NCBI RefSeq assembly: GCF_002532045.1
Contig: NZ_NWTG01000012.1
Location: 62,001 to 126,000, forward strand
DNA from: Bradyrhizobium sp. C9
GTDB lineage: Bacteria; Pseudomonadota; Alphaproteobacteria; Rhizobiales; Xanthobacteraceae
Length of the DNA: 64,000 bases
Direction of reading: 5' to 3'
The translations under genes were made by a program, and so were the position numbers. The notes under the pieces are model-generated. The model was not told where the DNA came from, did not search any database, and was given only the letters and a program-made list of their open reading frames with translations. Positions 34,296 to 43,360 of this stretch are shown here, in pieces; the stretch's first letter is position 1, and each line of letters begins with the position of its first letter.

Positions 34296-36341
34296 TCAGG
34301 CGACGGATTGCGCCCGCTTCACGTCCGGCGGTGTCGCTTCGTCCACCAGCGCTGCGATCGCCTCGTCGGTCGGCATCACGGTCTGGCGCTCGCTGCCGAG
34401 GCGGCGGACCGAGACCGAATGCGTCTCGGCTTCCTTCTTGCCGACGACCAGCAGGGCCGGAATCTTGGCCAGCGAGTGCTCGCGGACCTTGTAGTTGATC
34501 TTCTCGTTGCGCAGGTCGATCTCGACGCGCAGGCCGGCACGGCGCGCTGCCGCCGCCACCACCTTGGCGTACTCGTCGCCTTCGGAGGTGATGGTCGTGA
34601 CGACGAGCTGGGTCGGCGCCAGCCAGAGCGGGAAGTTGCCGGCATAGTGCTCGATCAGGATGCCGATGAAGCGCTCCATCGATCCGCAGATCGCACGGTG
34701 CACCATCACCGGCGCCTTCTTCGAGCCGTCGTGGTCGATGTAGAACGCGCCGAAGCGCTCCGGCAGGTTGAAGTCGACCTGGGTCGTGCCGCACTGCCAG
34801 TCGCGGCCGATGGCGTCGCGCAACACATATTCGAACTTCGGCCCGTAGAACGCGCCTTCGCCCGGGTTGATCTCGGTGCGGATCCGGTTGCTGCCGTTGG
34901 CCTTGATCTCCGACAGCACGGTGGCCATCACGCGCTCGGCGTGATCCCACATCTCGTCGGTGCCGACCCGCTTTTCGGGCCGCGTCGAGAGCTTGACCGT
35001 GAGCTCGCCGTCGAAGCCGAAATCGGCATAGGTCGACAGGATCAGCTCGTTGATCTTGAGACACTCATCGGCGAGTTGCTGTTCGGTGCAGAACACATGG
35101 GCGTCGTCCTGGGTGAAGCCACGCACCCGCATCAGGCCGTGCATTGCGCCCGACGGCTCGTAGCGATGCACGACGCCGAATTCGGCGAGTCGCAGCGGCA
35201 GGTCGCGGTAGCTCTTCAGCCCGTGCTTGAAGATCTGCACATGGCCCGGGCAGTTCATCGGCTTCAGCGCGAACCAGCGCTTGTCCTCGGCCTCGTCGCC
35301 GGCGGACTGTGCCGCGAACATGTTCTCGCGGTACCAGTCCCAGTGACCCGAGGTCTCCCACAGCACCTTGTCGAGGATCTGCGGCGCGTTGACCTCACTG
35401 TAGTCGCCGAGCAGCCGGCGCCGCATATAGGCGATCAGCTGCTGGAAGATGGTCCAGCCCTTCGGGTGCCAGAACACCACGCCGGGACCTTCCTCCTGGA
35501 AGTGGAACAGGTCGAGCTCGCGGCCGAGCTTGCGGTGGTCGCGCTTCTCCGCTTCCTCGATCTGCCTGAGGTAGGCGTCGAGGTCTTCCTGCTTGGCGAA
35601 TGCGGTGCCGTAGATGCGGGTCAGCATCGGATTGTTGGAATCGCCGCGCCAATAGGCGCCGGCCACCTTCATCAGCTTGAAGGCGTTGCCGATCTTGCCG
35701 GTCGAGGTCATGTGCGGGCCACGGCAGAGATCGAACCAGTCACCCTGGAAATAGATCTTGATCGGCTCGTTGCCGGGAATCGCGTCGACCAGCTCGACCT
35801 TGAAGGCCTCGCCCTTGTCGCGGAACACCTGTTTTGTTTTTTCGCGATCCCAAACCTCTTTCGTAAAGGGCTTGTCGCGCGCGACGATTTCGCGCATCCG
35901 CTTCTCGATGGCGGCAAAATCTTCCGGGGTGAACGGCTCGTTGCGGAAGAAGTCGTAATAGAAGCCGTTCTCGATCACCGGGCCGATGGTGACCTGGGTG
36001 CCCGGCCACAGCGACTGCACCGCTTCGGCGAGCACGTGCGCGGCATCATGCCGGATCAGTTCCAGCGCGCGCGGGTCTTCGCGGCTGATCAACTCGATCT
36101 TGGCGTCGGCTTCGATCGGATCGTTGAGATCGGCGAGCGTGCCGTCGAGCGCCATCGCGACGGTGCGCTTGGCGAGCGAGGGCGAAATGCCTTTGGCGAT
36201 GTCGAGGCCGGTCGTCCCTTTCGGGAAATCGCGCCTCGCTCCATCAGGGAAGGTGAGGGCGATTTTGTTCACGGGTTCTGCGGGTTTGAGGTTAGAGAGG
36301 CTGTACTGGAATCCGGACTCGGATTTGGGCGCTTCTGCCAT
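34296..36341 (-). CDS. thrS: Threonyl-tRNA synthetase
   Basis: This 681-residue class II synthetase charges tRNA-Thr. Order of domains: TGS (~30-90, ALTFPDGARRDFPKG), the editing/second additional domain with HDAAHVLAEAV, the catalytic core, and the anticodon-binding domain (~560-660, DEYAKVVAAAARRAG). The zinc Cys is in LKPMNCPGH, motif 2 is RYEPSGAMHGLMRVRGFTQDD, and the later zinc His is in HRAICGSMER. CAGGAG precedes the ATG at 36341 by about seven bases. Length is normal for the family. No T-box-like leader was seen. Confidence 0.97.
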   Translation of the reverse strand: MAEAPKSESGFQYSLSNLKPAEPVNKIALTFPDGARRDFPKGTTGLDIAKGISPSLAKRTVAMALDGTLADLNDPIEADAKIELISREDPRALELIRHDAAHVLAEAVQSLWPGTQVTIGPVIENGFYYDFFRNEPFTPEDFAAIEKRMREIVARDKPFTKEVWDREKTKQVFRDKGEAFKVELVDAIPGNEPIKIYFQGDWFDLCRGPHMTSTGKIGNAFKLMKVAGAYWRGDSNNPMLTRIYGTAFAKQEDLDAYLRQIEEAEKRDHRKLGRELDLFHFQEEGPGVVFWHPKGWTIFQQLIAYMRRRLLGDYSEVNAPQILDKVLWETSGHWDWYRENMFAAQSAGDEAEDKRWFALKPMNCPGHVQIFKHGLKSYRDLPLRLAEFGVVHRYEPSGAMHGLMRVRGFTQDDAHVFCTEQQLADECLKINELILSTYADFGFDGELTVKLSTRPEKRVGTDEMWDHAERVMATVLSEIKANGSNRIRTEINPGEGAFYGPKFEYVLRDAIGRDWQCGTTQVDFNLPERFGAFYIDHDGSKKAPVMVHRAICGSMERFIGILIEHYAGNFPLWLAPTQLVVTTITSEGDEYAKVVAAAARRAGLRVEIDLRNEKINYKVREHSLAKIPALLVVGKKEAETHSVSVRRLGSERQTVMPTDEAIAALVDEATPPDVKRAQSVA

Positions 36342-36570
36342 CGATGTCTCCTGTAGCTCACTCCTGCGAACGAGCGCAGGTAAGCGGAAAGCAGCGGTAT
36401 AGCAGGGGATTTGACGCCTGCAATCCGGCAATATCAAGAAAATGGGCCTCCGGCCGCACCGATTCGAGAGAAGCTCGCCTGCACTTGACGGCACCAAGCG
36501 TTGCGACGCTGCCGATCATCGTTTAACGTCGAATGTCCACTTTCCTGCCATCGCGCGATCCGCAAGGTTC

Positions 36571-37860
36571 ATGTTTTCCCGTCTCCTGCTTTTCGTGGCG
36601 TTGCTTCTGATCCCGGGCCTCTTGCGGGCGGAAGAAGCACCGGTCGAGAAGGCCGGGTTTGCGAAACGGCTGACCATCTACCTCGCCAAGGGACCGGCGA
36701 ATGCCTGCGGCGCCGGTTGCGACCGCTGGATCGCGATCGAAGGCGAGATCGATCGGGATGCCGCGGCGCGGATTCGCAGCTTCCTGCTTGCCGTCAAGGA
36801 ACCACAGCTTCCGATCTACCTGCATTCGCCGGGCGGAAACGTCGAGCAGTCCTATGCGATCGCGCGGTTTCTGCGTGCACGCAAGGCGATTGCCCGGGTC
36901 GGCCGCACCAGCGTGGGCGCGTGTTCCGCGGGCACGCAGATCGACGCCGCCTGCCAGAAGATCAAGGCTGGGAAAGGCGAGGTCGAGGCCGAACTCACCA
37001 CGCGCAACGCGATGTGCGTTTCGGCCTGCGCCTATCTATTCGTGGGCGCGACCAACCGTGAAGTGGCGCCCGACTCGGTGCTCGCGGTGCATAACTCCAG
37101 GCTGATGTTCGTGGTCCACGGCCATCCGCCGCCGCAGGTCGTCGCCGATTTCAGGCGGCGCGAGATGGTCAGCGCCGATCGCGACCGCAATCTGTTCCTC
37201 GCGGCAATGGGAATCAGCCATGAGCTCAGCGAGCTGATCCGGACCGTGAAGTTCGAGAACCTGCACGTGCTGACGCGGCCGGAGCTCTATCGATTTGGAA
37301 TCGATACGCGGCCGTTGCCGGAAACGCTGTGGGCGGTGGAGAAGGAAACCCGGCCCTATGTCCGCAAGATCGCGCAGCAGAAGAAGGGCGACGGCAGCTC
37401 GTTCCGCATGATGGAGTGGCGCCTGTTCTGCGAGAACAAGGATCGCGGGCGGCTGATGTTCGTGCGCGAGTTCGACGAGGGCGCTGCCGGCAAGAGCACG
37501 GTGGTGATGATGGCCGGCGCCACCAGGACGGTCGCGTTCGGCAGGTTGCCGGCGCGGTTCGGCAAATACGAGGTCTGGAGCGACCCGGTGACCTCGGACA
37601 TCGTCAAGGCGATGCTGGCGGTCCCGCATCTGCAGATCGGCGAAAGCACGCCGTCGTCGGACGGCAAGTCCGATCTCAAGTCCGACCTTAAGCCCGGCTT
37701 CACGACATTCGATGTCGACACGACCGGGCTGGAGCAGGGCTGGTCGCAGCTATTGGCGTCGTGCCCGGCGACGAGCGCTGGACCGAAGCCGGCGAGCCCG
37801 CTGCCGGCCGCGGTGTCGCCGAGCGTCAACGCGGTGCCGGCCGCATCGCCGTCGCCGTGA
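36571..37860 (+). CDS. Secreted ClpP/crotonase-fold protein, COG3904-like (paralogue-like to 40491-41408)
   Basis: This 429-residue exported protein has a Sec signal (LLLFVALLLIPGLLRAEE). Its core resembles ClpP/SppA-type serine hydrolases: a GG oxyanion segment (LHSPGGNVEQSYAIARFLR near residue 85-105), a Ser within Cys-x-Ser-x-Cys (NAMCVSACAYLFVGA near 150), and a His in VLAVHNSRL near 175. The second half (~240-380) is unlike known domains I can name, and a Pro/Ser-rich tail closes it. It is a periplasmic protease or an inactive relative; substrate unknown. AAGG lies a few bases before ATG 36571. It is divergent from thrS. Confidence 0.75.
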   Translation: MFSRLLLFVALLLIPGLLRAEEAPVEKAGFAKRLTIYLAKGPANACGAGCDRWIAIEGEIDRDAAARIRSFLLAVKEPQLPIYLHSPGGNVEQSYAIARFLRARKAIARVGRTSVGACSAGTQIDAACQKIKAGKGEVEAELTTRNAMCVSACAYLFVGATNREVAPDSVLAVHNSRLMFVVHGHPPPQVVADFRRREMVSADRDRNLFLAAMGISHELSELIRTVKFENLHVLTRPELYRFGIDTRPLPETLWAVEKETRPYVRKIAQQKKGDGSSFRMMEWRLFCENKDRGRLMFVREFDEGAAGKSTVVMMAGATRTVAFGRLPARFGKYEVWSDPVTSDIVKAMLAVPHLQIGESTPSSDGKSDLKSDLKPGFTTFDVDTTGLEQGWSQLLASCPATSAGPKPASPLPAAVSPSVNAVPAASPSP

Positions 37861-37939
37861 GCGCAAGCGGCGCCGGCCGATCACGTGCTATGCATTTAGA
37901 TGCAGTTGCATTGACTTCGGAGTCTGCTATCAACGCGGC

Positions 37940-39103
37940 GTGAAACGCTTCGCTCCCACCGCATTGATGCTCGGCAATATCGTCACCGGCTGCTCGGTAC
38001 TGGCGCCGGCCGGCATGCTGGCGGAATTGTCCAACGGTCTCGGCGTCACGATCCACACCGCGGGTCTGTTGATCACCTTCGGCGCCATCGTGCTGTGCGT
38101 CGGCTCACCGGTGACGGCGTGGCTGACCAGCCGGTTCGAACGGCGCGCGCTGCTGACGGCGACGCTGCTGGTGCTGACGCTGACCAACGCCGCATCGGCC
38201 TTCGCGCCGGACTACGACAGTCTCTTGATCATTCGCATGGTGATGCTCGCGGTCGGTGTCCTCTACACGCCACAGGCGGCCGGCACCGCGGCGCTGATCG
38301 TGCCGGTGGAGAAGCGCGGCAGCGCGATCGCCTATATCTTCCTCGGCTGGTCGCTCGCCGCCGCGATCGGGCTGCCGTTGATCACCTTCATCGCAAGCCG
38401 TTACGGTTTTCGCGTGACCTATGGCGCGATCGCGCTGACCGGGCTCGTGAGCTGCCTGCTGCTGTGGTGGCGGCTGCCCGGCGGGTTGCATGGCGCGCCG
38501 GTCGATTTGAGGACCTGGGCCGATCTCGGCCGCAATCCGACCGTCATCCTGCTGCTGTCGATCACGACATTGCAGATGTCCGGCCAGTTCGTGGTGTTCA
38601 CTTTCATGGGGCCGCTGCTCGGCAAGTTGACCGGCGCCAACGCGGACGCCGTCGGGATCGTGTTCGCGCTGTACGGCATCTTCGGGTTCGTCGGCATTGC
38701 GATCGCGACCCGCATCGTGGATTCCTGGGGCGCCTGGAAGACGTCGGTGCTGTTCACCGTGCTGCTGCTCGCGGGCGTCGCCGGCTGGGCGCTGAGCGCC
38801 GGTGCCTACGCATTGATGGCCGCCTCGGTTGCCGTCTGGGGCCTCGGCTTTGCGTCGACCAATTCGATGCAGCAGGTGCGCCTGGTCGGCGCGGCGCCGA
38901 CGCTCGCGTCGGCGTCGGTCTCGCTCAACACCTCGGTGCTGTATGTCGGCCAGGCGATCGGCTCCGCGATCGGCGGACTGCTGTTCGCGCGCGAATGGCT
39001 GCTTAGCGCGGGCTACGTGGCCACGGCCTTCGTCGCGGCGGCCCTTGCGGTCGTGATAATGACGCGACCGCGGCCGGCCGCGCGCGCCGCCGCAGCCGAG
39101 TGA
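37940..39103 (+). CDS. Major facilitator superfamily transporter (DHA1-type efflux)
   Basis: This ~387-residue inner-membrane carrier has 12 helices. MFS motif A-like sequence lies between helices 2 and 3 (SPVTAWLTSRFERRALL), and a motif C-like stretch is in helix 5 (LGWSLAAAIGLPLITFIASR). It resembles drug/metabolite efflux pumps of the AraJ/YdhP group. GTG 37940 is taken as the start because it begins at the first helix; the longer frame overlaps the previous gene's tail. Substrate unknown. Confidence 0.85.
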   Translation: MKRFAPTALMLGNIVTGCSVLAPAGMLAELSNGLGVTIHTAGLLITFGAIVLCVGSPVTAWLTSRFERRALLTATLLVLTLTNAASAFAPDYDSLLIIRMVMLAVGVLYTPQAAGTAALIVPVEKRGSAIAYIFLGWSLAAAIGLPLITFIASRYGFRVTYGAIALTGLVSCLLLWWRLPGGLHGAPVDLRTWADLGRNPTVILLLSITTLQMSGQFVVFTFMGPLLGKLTGANADAVGIVFALYGIFGFVGIAIATRIVDSWGAWKTSVLFTVLLLAGVAGWALSAGAYALMAASVAVWGLGFASTNSMQQVRLVGAAPTLASASVSLNTSVLYVGQAIGSAIGGLLFAREWLLSAGYVATAFVAAALAVVIMTRPRPAARAAAAE

Positions 39104-39104
39104 G

Positions 39105-39431
39105 TTAATCGGCGATCCGGGTCAGGAACGCCTTGAAGCTTACGCCCGGCAGCTGCAGCGCCTCGCCCTCGAAATCGACCATGTCGCCGTTCGCGGTGCC
39201 CTTCAGCATCAACGTGATCATGTCGGTCCCGAACAGCGGCCGGAACGCGGGATCGGGATTATGCCGCTGGGTCGAAACTTTGACATGAATGCCGTCACTG
39301 CGGTCGGTGTAGTTGCCGACGAAGGCAAAGGCCGAGTTGCCGCCGCGCAGCTTGCCGCCGGTCGCGTAGAGCACACCGGTGCCGGTGCCGTGAACGATGT
39401 GAAATTCGAGCTTGTACAAGCCTTCCTGCAA
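39105..39431 (-). CDS. GrlR-like regulatory protein
   Basis: This 108-residue protein matches the GrlR fold pattern: GLYKLEFHI at the start, then GGKLRGGNSAFAFVGNYTDR, LMLKGTANGDMVDFEGEA and a closing PGVSFKAFLTRI. GrlR in enteropathogenic E. coli is an antirepressor of type III secretion, but the fold is widespread in soil bacteria with no such system. The start is probably the TTG at 39431, since the conserved GLYK follows immediately and GGGGG is six bases upstream. It ends one base from the convergent MFS gene. Confidence 0.75.
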   Translation of the reverse strand: MQEGLYKLEFHIVHGTGTGVLYATGGKLRGGNSAFAFVGNYTDRSDGIHVKVSTQRHNPDPAFRPLFGTDMITLMLKGTANGDMVDFEGEALQLPGVSFKAFLTRIAD

Positions 39432-39595
39432 TGCCCACCCCCGAGAAAAGTATTTGGTCCCAATGGTTGCAGCCTATGGTGCATACGGGATGCAGACAAT
39501 GCCGCGTGGTGCGGATCGCTCGGTCGTCAACACCACATGGGGGTGAGGTCGGCGCATGGTCCGGGGCTCGGCGCTGCGGCTGTTCGCGCTGCGCG

Positions 39596-39763
39596 TCACC
39601 ACTTCACGCTCTGGCTGGGTACGATGAATGCCGACGTGCTCGGCTTGTTCGGATTGTGGGTGAAGTAACCGTAGGCGGCAACGATCACGACGAGCAGGGC
39701 AAGCACGGCCAGCAGATCGATCTGCCGGGGATCGTGCCCGTTGCGGCTGAGTTTCCAGCGCAT
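39596..39763 (-). CDS. Small single-helix membrane protein (55 residues)
   Basis: I do not recognise the family. GGGGAGGA lies seven bases before ATG 39763. The product has a short basic N-terminus (MRWKLSRNGHDPRQ), one transmembrane helix (IDLLAVLALLVVIVAAYGYF) and a short tail (TSAFIVPSQSVKW). It is probably anchored in the inner membrane. Neighbours give no clear clue. Confidence 0.6.
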   Translation of the reverse strand: MRWKLSRNGHDPRQIDLLAVLALLVVIVAAYGYFTHNPNKPSTSAFIVPSQSVKW

Positions 39764-39896
39764 TGTTGTTTCCTCCCCGAGGGGATCCCATGCGGGCAAT
39801 GAAACAATGCGCCAACTATCGCCACAGTTCCGCCGGAACAGCTATGCGCGTGGCGTTTGGGAGCGCCGCAGCAGATCAAGCGTCGTTGACGCCGCG

Positions 39897-40250
39897 TCAA
39901 CCCTCGTTGACGCCGCGCCAGCGGCCGTAGCGCCAGGGCAGATACCAGTGCGCCCCGGGCGGCCTCGTCTGCGGGACATTATCGATGCCGGAAGTTCCCC
40001 AGGGCTGGCAGCGCAGCAATCTTGCCAGCGTCATCCACCCGCCGGCCCAGAGTCCGAAGCGCTCGATCGCCTCATCGCCATAGACCGAGCAGGTCGGCAG
40101 ATGCCGGCAGTTGTAGCCGACCAGCGGCGACAGCGTGTGCCGGTAGATCCAGATCAAGGCGCGGCCGAAATTGCGCGGCATGCGGCGCATGGTGTTGGCA
40201 CAGTCCGTGCAACGCGGATGGTGTGTCGTTGAATGATCGGTCGGTGGCAT
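39897..40250 (-). CDS. yidD: Membrane protein insertion efficiency factor YidD
   Basis: This ~117-residue YidD-family protein assists membrane protein insertion beside YidC. The signature is present: LIWIYRHTLSPLVGYNCRHL, PTCSVYGDEAIERFG, then LLRCQPWG. The three conserved cysteines are intact. ATG 40250 is used; a more internal ATG near 40190 would give the compact core. It is not next to rnpA or yidC here, which is normal in this group. Confidence 0.88.
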   Translation of the reverse strand: MPPTDHSTTHHPRCTDCANTMRRMPRNFGRALIWIYRHTLSPLVGYNCRHLPTCSVYGDEAIERFGLWAGGWMTLARLLRCQPWGTSGIDNVPQTRPPGAHWYLPWRYGRWRGVNEG

Positions 40251-40490
40251 ACGCAAGTATGTACGTAATCTTGCGGGGGTTCCAAGCGAAGGAACTGTTC
40301 AATTGCAGATATTTACGCCACAGTTCGCCACTATTGCACAGCACCGGTGGCGCTGCAGCAAGGGCTCTATGGACGGTCCAGGTCAGCAACGCTACCGTTC
40401 CCATTACGCGCCGATGACAGATTCGTGGCGCATTTCCATGGGGCCATTGCCACCGCTCGCATCACCAAGGGCTTGGGGGAAGGAACCAAA

Positions 40491-41408
40491 TTGAGGCTCG
40501 CGAACTCGCTTTCGTTGCGCAGTTGGGTGCTCACCGGCGCCGTTGCCCTTTGCTTCGTGGTTTCCGGCACCGCCACATGGGCGGGTAACTCCACGCAGAC
40601 CAGCTCGACCCTCGAAGAACGCAAGCTGCCGATGAAGTTCAGCTGGATCGCATGCCAGCCGAATTGCCGCGGCTGGGTGTCGGCGGTCGGCATCATCACG
40701 GCCGACAGCCCCAAGGAATTCGACGAGTTCGCGCGCAGCCGCCAGCTCTCCGGCGCCACCATCGTGCTCGACTCCAGCGGCGGCTCGGTCAACGACGCGA
40801 TCGCGCTCGGTCGCCGCTTCCGCGGTCTCGGTGCTTTGACAACCGTCGGCACCAGCGTCGTCAACCAGGCCGCGCAGGGCGACCGCGCCAGCGTGCTGCC
40901 GGATGCCTATTGCGAGTCGATGTGCGTGTTCCTGCTGTTGTCGGGCAAGACGCGCTATGTGCCACCGGCCGCGCACATCCGGGTGCATCAAATCTGGATG
41001 GGCGACCGCGCCGACGACGCCAAGGCCGCCAGCTACACCGCGCAGGATCTGATGATCGTCGAGCGCGATATCGGCCGTCTTGCCAAATACACCTTCGATA
41101 TGGGTGGCGCGGGTGATCTGTTGTCGCTCGCACTGAGCGTGCCGCCGTGGGAAGATTTACACGAATTGTCGGCGGCTGAGTTGCGGCTGACCAATCTCGT
41201 CACCACGGATGCGGTTGCCGACGTGCTGCCGCGGCAGGACAACGCAATCCCGGTCGCCGAAGCGAAGCCGAAGAACGCCGATCGCTTCGTCAGTAGCGCG
41301 ATGGAAGGTGAAGTGCTGCCGCAGGCCGCGAAGGCGACCAAGACCGCCGAGGCCGTCGTGCCGACCGGCGGCACTGCCGCGCCGGCGCCGGTCCAGCCGT
41401 CGCAGTAA
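40491..41408 (+). CDS. Secreted ClpP/crotonase-fold protein, COG3904-like (relative of 36571-37860)
   Basis: This 305-residue exported protein has a signal-like helix (SWVLTGAVALCFVVSGTATWA). The GG segment is LDSSGGSVNDAIALGRRFR, the Ser lies in YCESMCVFLLLSG, a Cys-x-Ser-x-Cys motif, and the His is in HIRVHQIWM. The same three features appear in the protein at 36.6 kb. The C-terminus is an Ala/Pro-rich tail. The start is TTG 40491: GGGGAAGGA ends six bases upstream and the signal peptide begins at once, so the upstream in-frame ATG is rejected. It is a periplasmic protease or an inactive relative. Confidence 0.75.
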   Translation: MRLANSLSLRSWVLTGAVALCFVVSGTATWAGNSTQTSSTLEERKLPMKFSWIACQPNCRGWVSAVGIITADSPKEFDEFARSRQLSGATIVLDSSGGSVNDAIALGRRFRGLGALTTVGTSVVNQAAQGDRASVLPDAYCESMCVFLLLSGKTRYVPPAAHIRVHQIWMGDRADDAKAASYTAQDLMIVERDIGRLAKYTFDMGGAGDLLSLALSVPPWEDLHELSAAELRLTNLVTTDAVADVLPRQDNAIPVAEAKPKNADRFVSSAMEGEVLPQAAKATKTAEAVVPTGGTAAPAPVQPSQ

Positions 41409-41428
41409 GGCTCAGGTAGCGGTCGGCC

Positions 41429-41875
41429 TTACGCCGGCTGTTTTGCCTTGGCCTCGATCTGGCCGATCGCATCGACCACGGCATCAAAGGTCAGCAGGGT
41501 GGAAGCGTGGCGGGCCTTGTAGTCGCGCACCGGCTCGAGCAGCGCGATGTCGGCCCATTTGCCGCCTTGCGGAGGCTGGCCATTTTCCTTCAGCATCTTA
41601 CGGACGGTCTCGCGCAATTCGCGCAGCTCATCCGCGGTCGATCCCACCACATGGCTCGCCATGATCGAGGAGGAGGCCTGGCCGAGCGCGCAGGCCTTCA
41701 CGTCATGGGCGAAGTCGGTCACCACGGGGCCGTCCATCTTGAGGTCGACCTTGACGGTCGAACCGCACAATTTGGAGTGGGCGGTGGCACTGGCGTCCGG
41801 CTCGGCGAGCCGTCCGAGGCGCGGAATATTGCCGGCCAACTCAATGATCCGCTTGTTATAAATGTCGTTCAGCAT
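41429..41875 (-). CDS. IscU/NifU-like iron-sulfur scaffold protein lacking the third cysteine
   Basis: This 148-residue protein has the SufU/IscU N-terminal scaffold fold: MLNDIYNKRIIELAGN at the start, first Cys in SKLCGSTV, and second in DVKACALGQASSS. The third cluster Cys should lie near the C-terminal ARHASTLL, but His and Ser are there instead. Two cysteines alone could still hold or pass a cluster or sulfur, but function is uncertain. It is divergent from folE; similar genes sit beside folE and hisI in other alphaproteobacteria as I recall. Confidence 0.8.
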   Translation of the reverse strand: MLNDIYNKRIIELAGNIPRLGRLAEPDASATAHSKLCGSTVKVDLKMDGPVVTDFAHDVKACALGQASSSIMASHVVGSTADELRELRETVRKMLKENGQPPQGGKWADIALLEPVRDYKARHASTLLTFDAVVDAIGQIEAKAKQPA

Positions 41876-42114
41876 GGGGGCAGGTGCCTGGTTCCGGCGG
41901 CGCCGGGCGCTCTTGGCGGCTGGGTCTCACCGTCCTATATATGAGCGGCATCGTCCGAAACATAGCCCGGCTATGCTTCCACCGCGGGCCACATGCGCCG
42001 CGGCGGTGCTACAAAGATGGGACTCAGGCGCCCGGCGGTTCGACGATCCGCCCCGTCTGCCCGGTGACACATCCGGCCCAAAGGCAAATGCCTGGCCGGT
42101 CGAACGGAGAAGAC

Positions 42115-42795
42115 ATGGACGCCTTGATCAAGCCGATTCGCCCCAACAAGCCGGCCGATGCGAAGGCCAGCGAGCTCGACCCTGCAGAATTCATGGCGGC
42201 GGCCGTCCGTGCCGACCAGCTGCGCCCGTCGCGGGCGGAGGCCGAGGACGCCGTGAAGACGCTGCTCGCCTATATCGGCGAGAACACTGGCCGCGAGGGC
42301 CTGCTCGACACGCCGCGTCGCGTCGTCGAGGCCTATGACGAGCTCTATCAGGGCTATCATCAGTGCCCGGCCGAAGTGCTGAACCGCACCTTCGGCGAGA
42401 CCGCCGGCTACGACGATTTCGTCCTGGTCCGCGACATCGAATTCACCTCGCAGTGCGAGCATCACATGATGCCGTTCTACGGCAAGGCGCATATCGCCTA
42501 CACGCCGGTCGAGCGCGTCGTGGGCCTCTCCAAGCTGGCGCGGCTGACCGATATCTTCGCCCGCCGCCTGCAGACCCAGGAGCATCTCACCGCGCAGGTC
42601 GCAGCCGCGATCGACGAGGTGCTGAAGCCGCGCGGCGTTGCGGTGCTGATCGAGGCGGAGCATACCTGCATGTCGGTGCGCGGTGTCGCCAAGCATGGCG
42701 CCTCGACCTTCACCAGCCGCTTCACCGGCATGTTCCGCGACAATCCGGCGGAGCAGCAACGTTTCCTGTCCCTGGTGCGAGGACCGAACCGGTAA
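42115..42795 (+). CDS. folE: GTP cyclohydrolase I
   Basis: This 226-residue GTP cyclohydrolase I converts GTP to dihydroneopterin triphosphate, the first step of tetrahydrofolate synthesis. The zinc ligands are visible: Cys and His in SQCEHHMMPFYGKAHIAY and Cys in EAEHTCMSVRG. GLSKLARLTDIFARRLQTQE is the family core. CGGAGA is a few bases before ATG 42115. hisI starts 28 bp downstream, so the two are probably one operon. Confidence 0.97.
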   Translation: MDALIKPIRPNKPADAKASELDPAEFMAAAVRADQLRPSRAEAEDAVKTLLAYIGENTGREGLLDTPRRVVEAYDELYQGYHQCPAEVLNRTFGETAGYDDFVLVRDIEFTSQCEHHMMPFYGKAHIAYTPVERVVGLSKLARLTDIFARRLQTQEHLTAQVAAAIDEVLKPRGVAVLIEAEHTCMSVRGVAKHGASTFTSRFTGMFRDNPAEQQRFLSLVRGPNR

Positions 42796-42823
42796 CCTCG
42801 CATTTTCCCAAGCGAGGTTTGCC

Positions 42824-43252
42824 GTGTCCGCATCGACCCACGATCACGACCGCGAAGAAGGGCTGGCCTTCCAGCCCAAATTCGACGCGGCAGGTCTTGT
42901 GACCTGCGTCGCGACCGATGCTGTGACCGGCGACGTGCTGATGGTCGCGCACATGAACGACGAAGCCCTGCGCAAGACGATCGCGACCGGCGAGGGCTGG
43001 TACTTCAGCCGCTCGCGCAATGCGCTGTGGCGCAAGGGCGAGAGCTCGGGCCAGACCCAGCGCGTGACCGAGATCCGGATGGATTGCGATCAGGACGCGG
43101 TGTGGATCAAGGTCGAGCAGATCGGCGCCGCCTGCCACACCGGACGGCGTTCCTGCTTCTATCGCACCGTGAAGGACGAGGGCGGCAATGTCAGCCTGTC
43201 ATTCGTCGACGGCGAGCGGCTGTTCGATCCGGCGCAGGTCTATCGCAAATAG
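42824..43252 (+). CDS. hisI: Phosphoribosyl-AMP cyclohydrolase
   Basis: This 142-residue HisI opens the adenine ring of phosphoribosyl-AMP in histidine synthesis. Typical motifs are VLMVAHMNDEALRKT, GWYFSRSRNALWRKGESSG, MDCDQDAV (Cys and Asp metal ligands) and ACHTGRRSCFYR. GTG 42824 follows GAGG at good spacing. No hisE domain is fused at the C-terminus, as is normal in this group. Confidence 0.97.
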   Translation: MSASTHDHDREEGLAFQPKFDAAGLVTCVATDAVTGDVLMVAHMNDEALRKTIATGEGWYFSRSRNALWRKGESSGQTQRVTEIRMDCDQDAVWIKVEQIGAACHTGRRSCFYRTVKDEGGNVSLSFVDGERLFDPAQVYRK

Positions 43253-43360
43253 CTGCTCCTGCTGGGCTCTGTCTGGATCTTAACGCGTCGTTAACCATAA
43301 TTGCGGCAGTTTGACGGGACATGGGTGCCGATTGCCGGCGCCCGGCAAGGCACCCGACAG

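Noticed and set aside
34308..36356. Long + strand ORF opposite thrS
   Set aside because: It is a mirror of the threonyl-tRNA synthetase frame. thrS has its complete domain set and a proper ribosome-binding site.
39105..39431. Type III secretion locus suggested by the GrlR-like gene
   Set aside because: No apparatus, chaperone or effector gene is visible in 64 kb, and GrlR-fold proteins are common without such systems.
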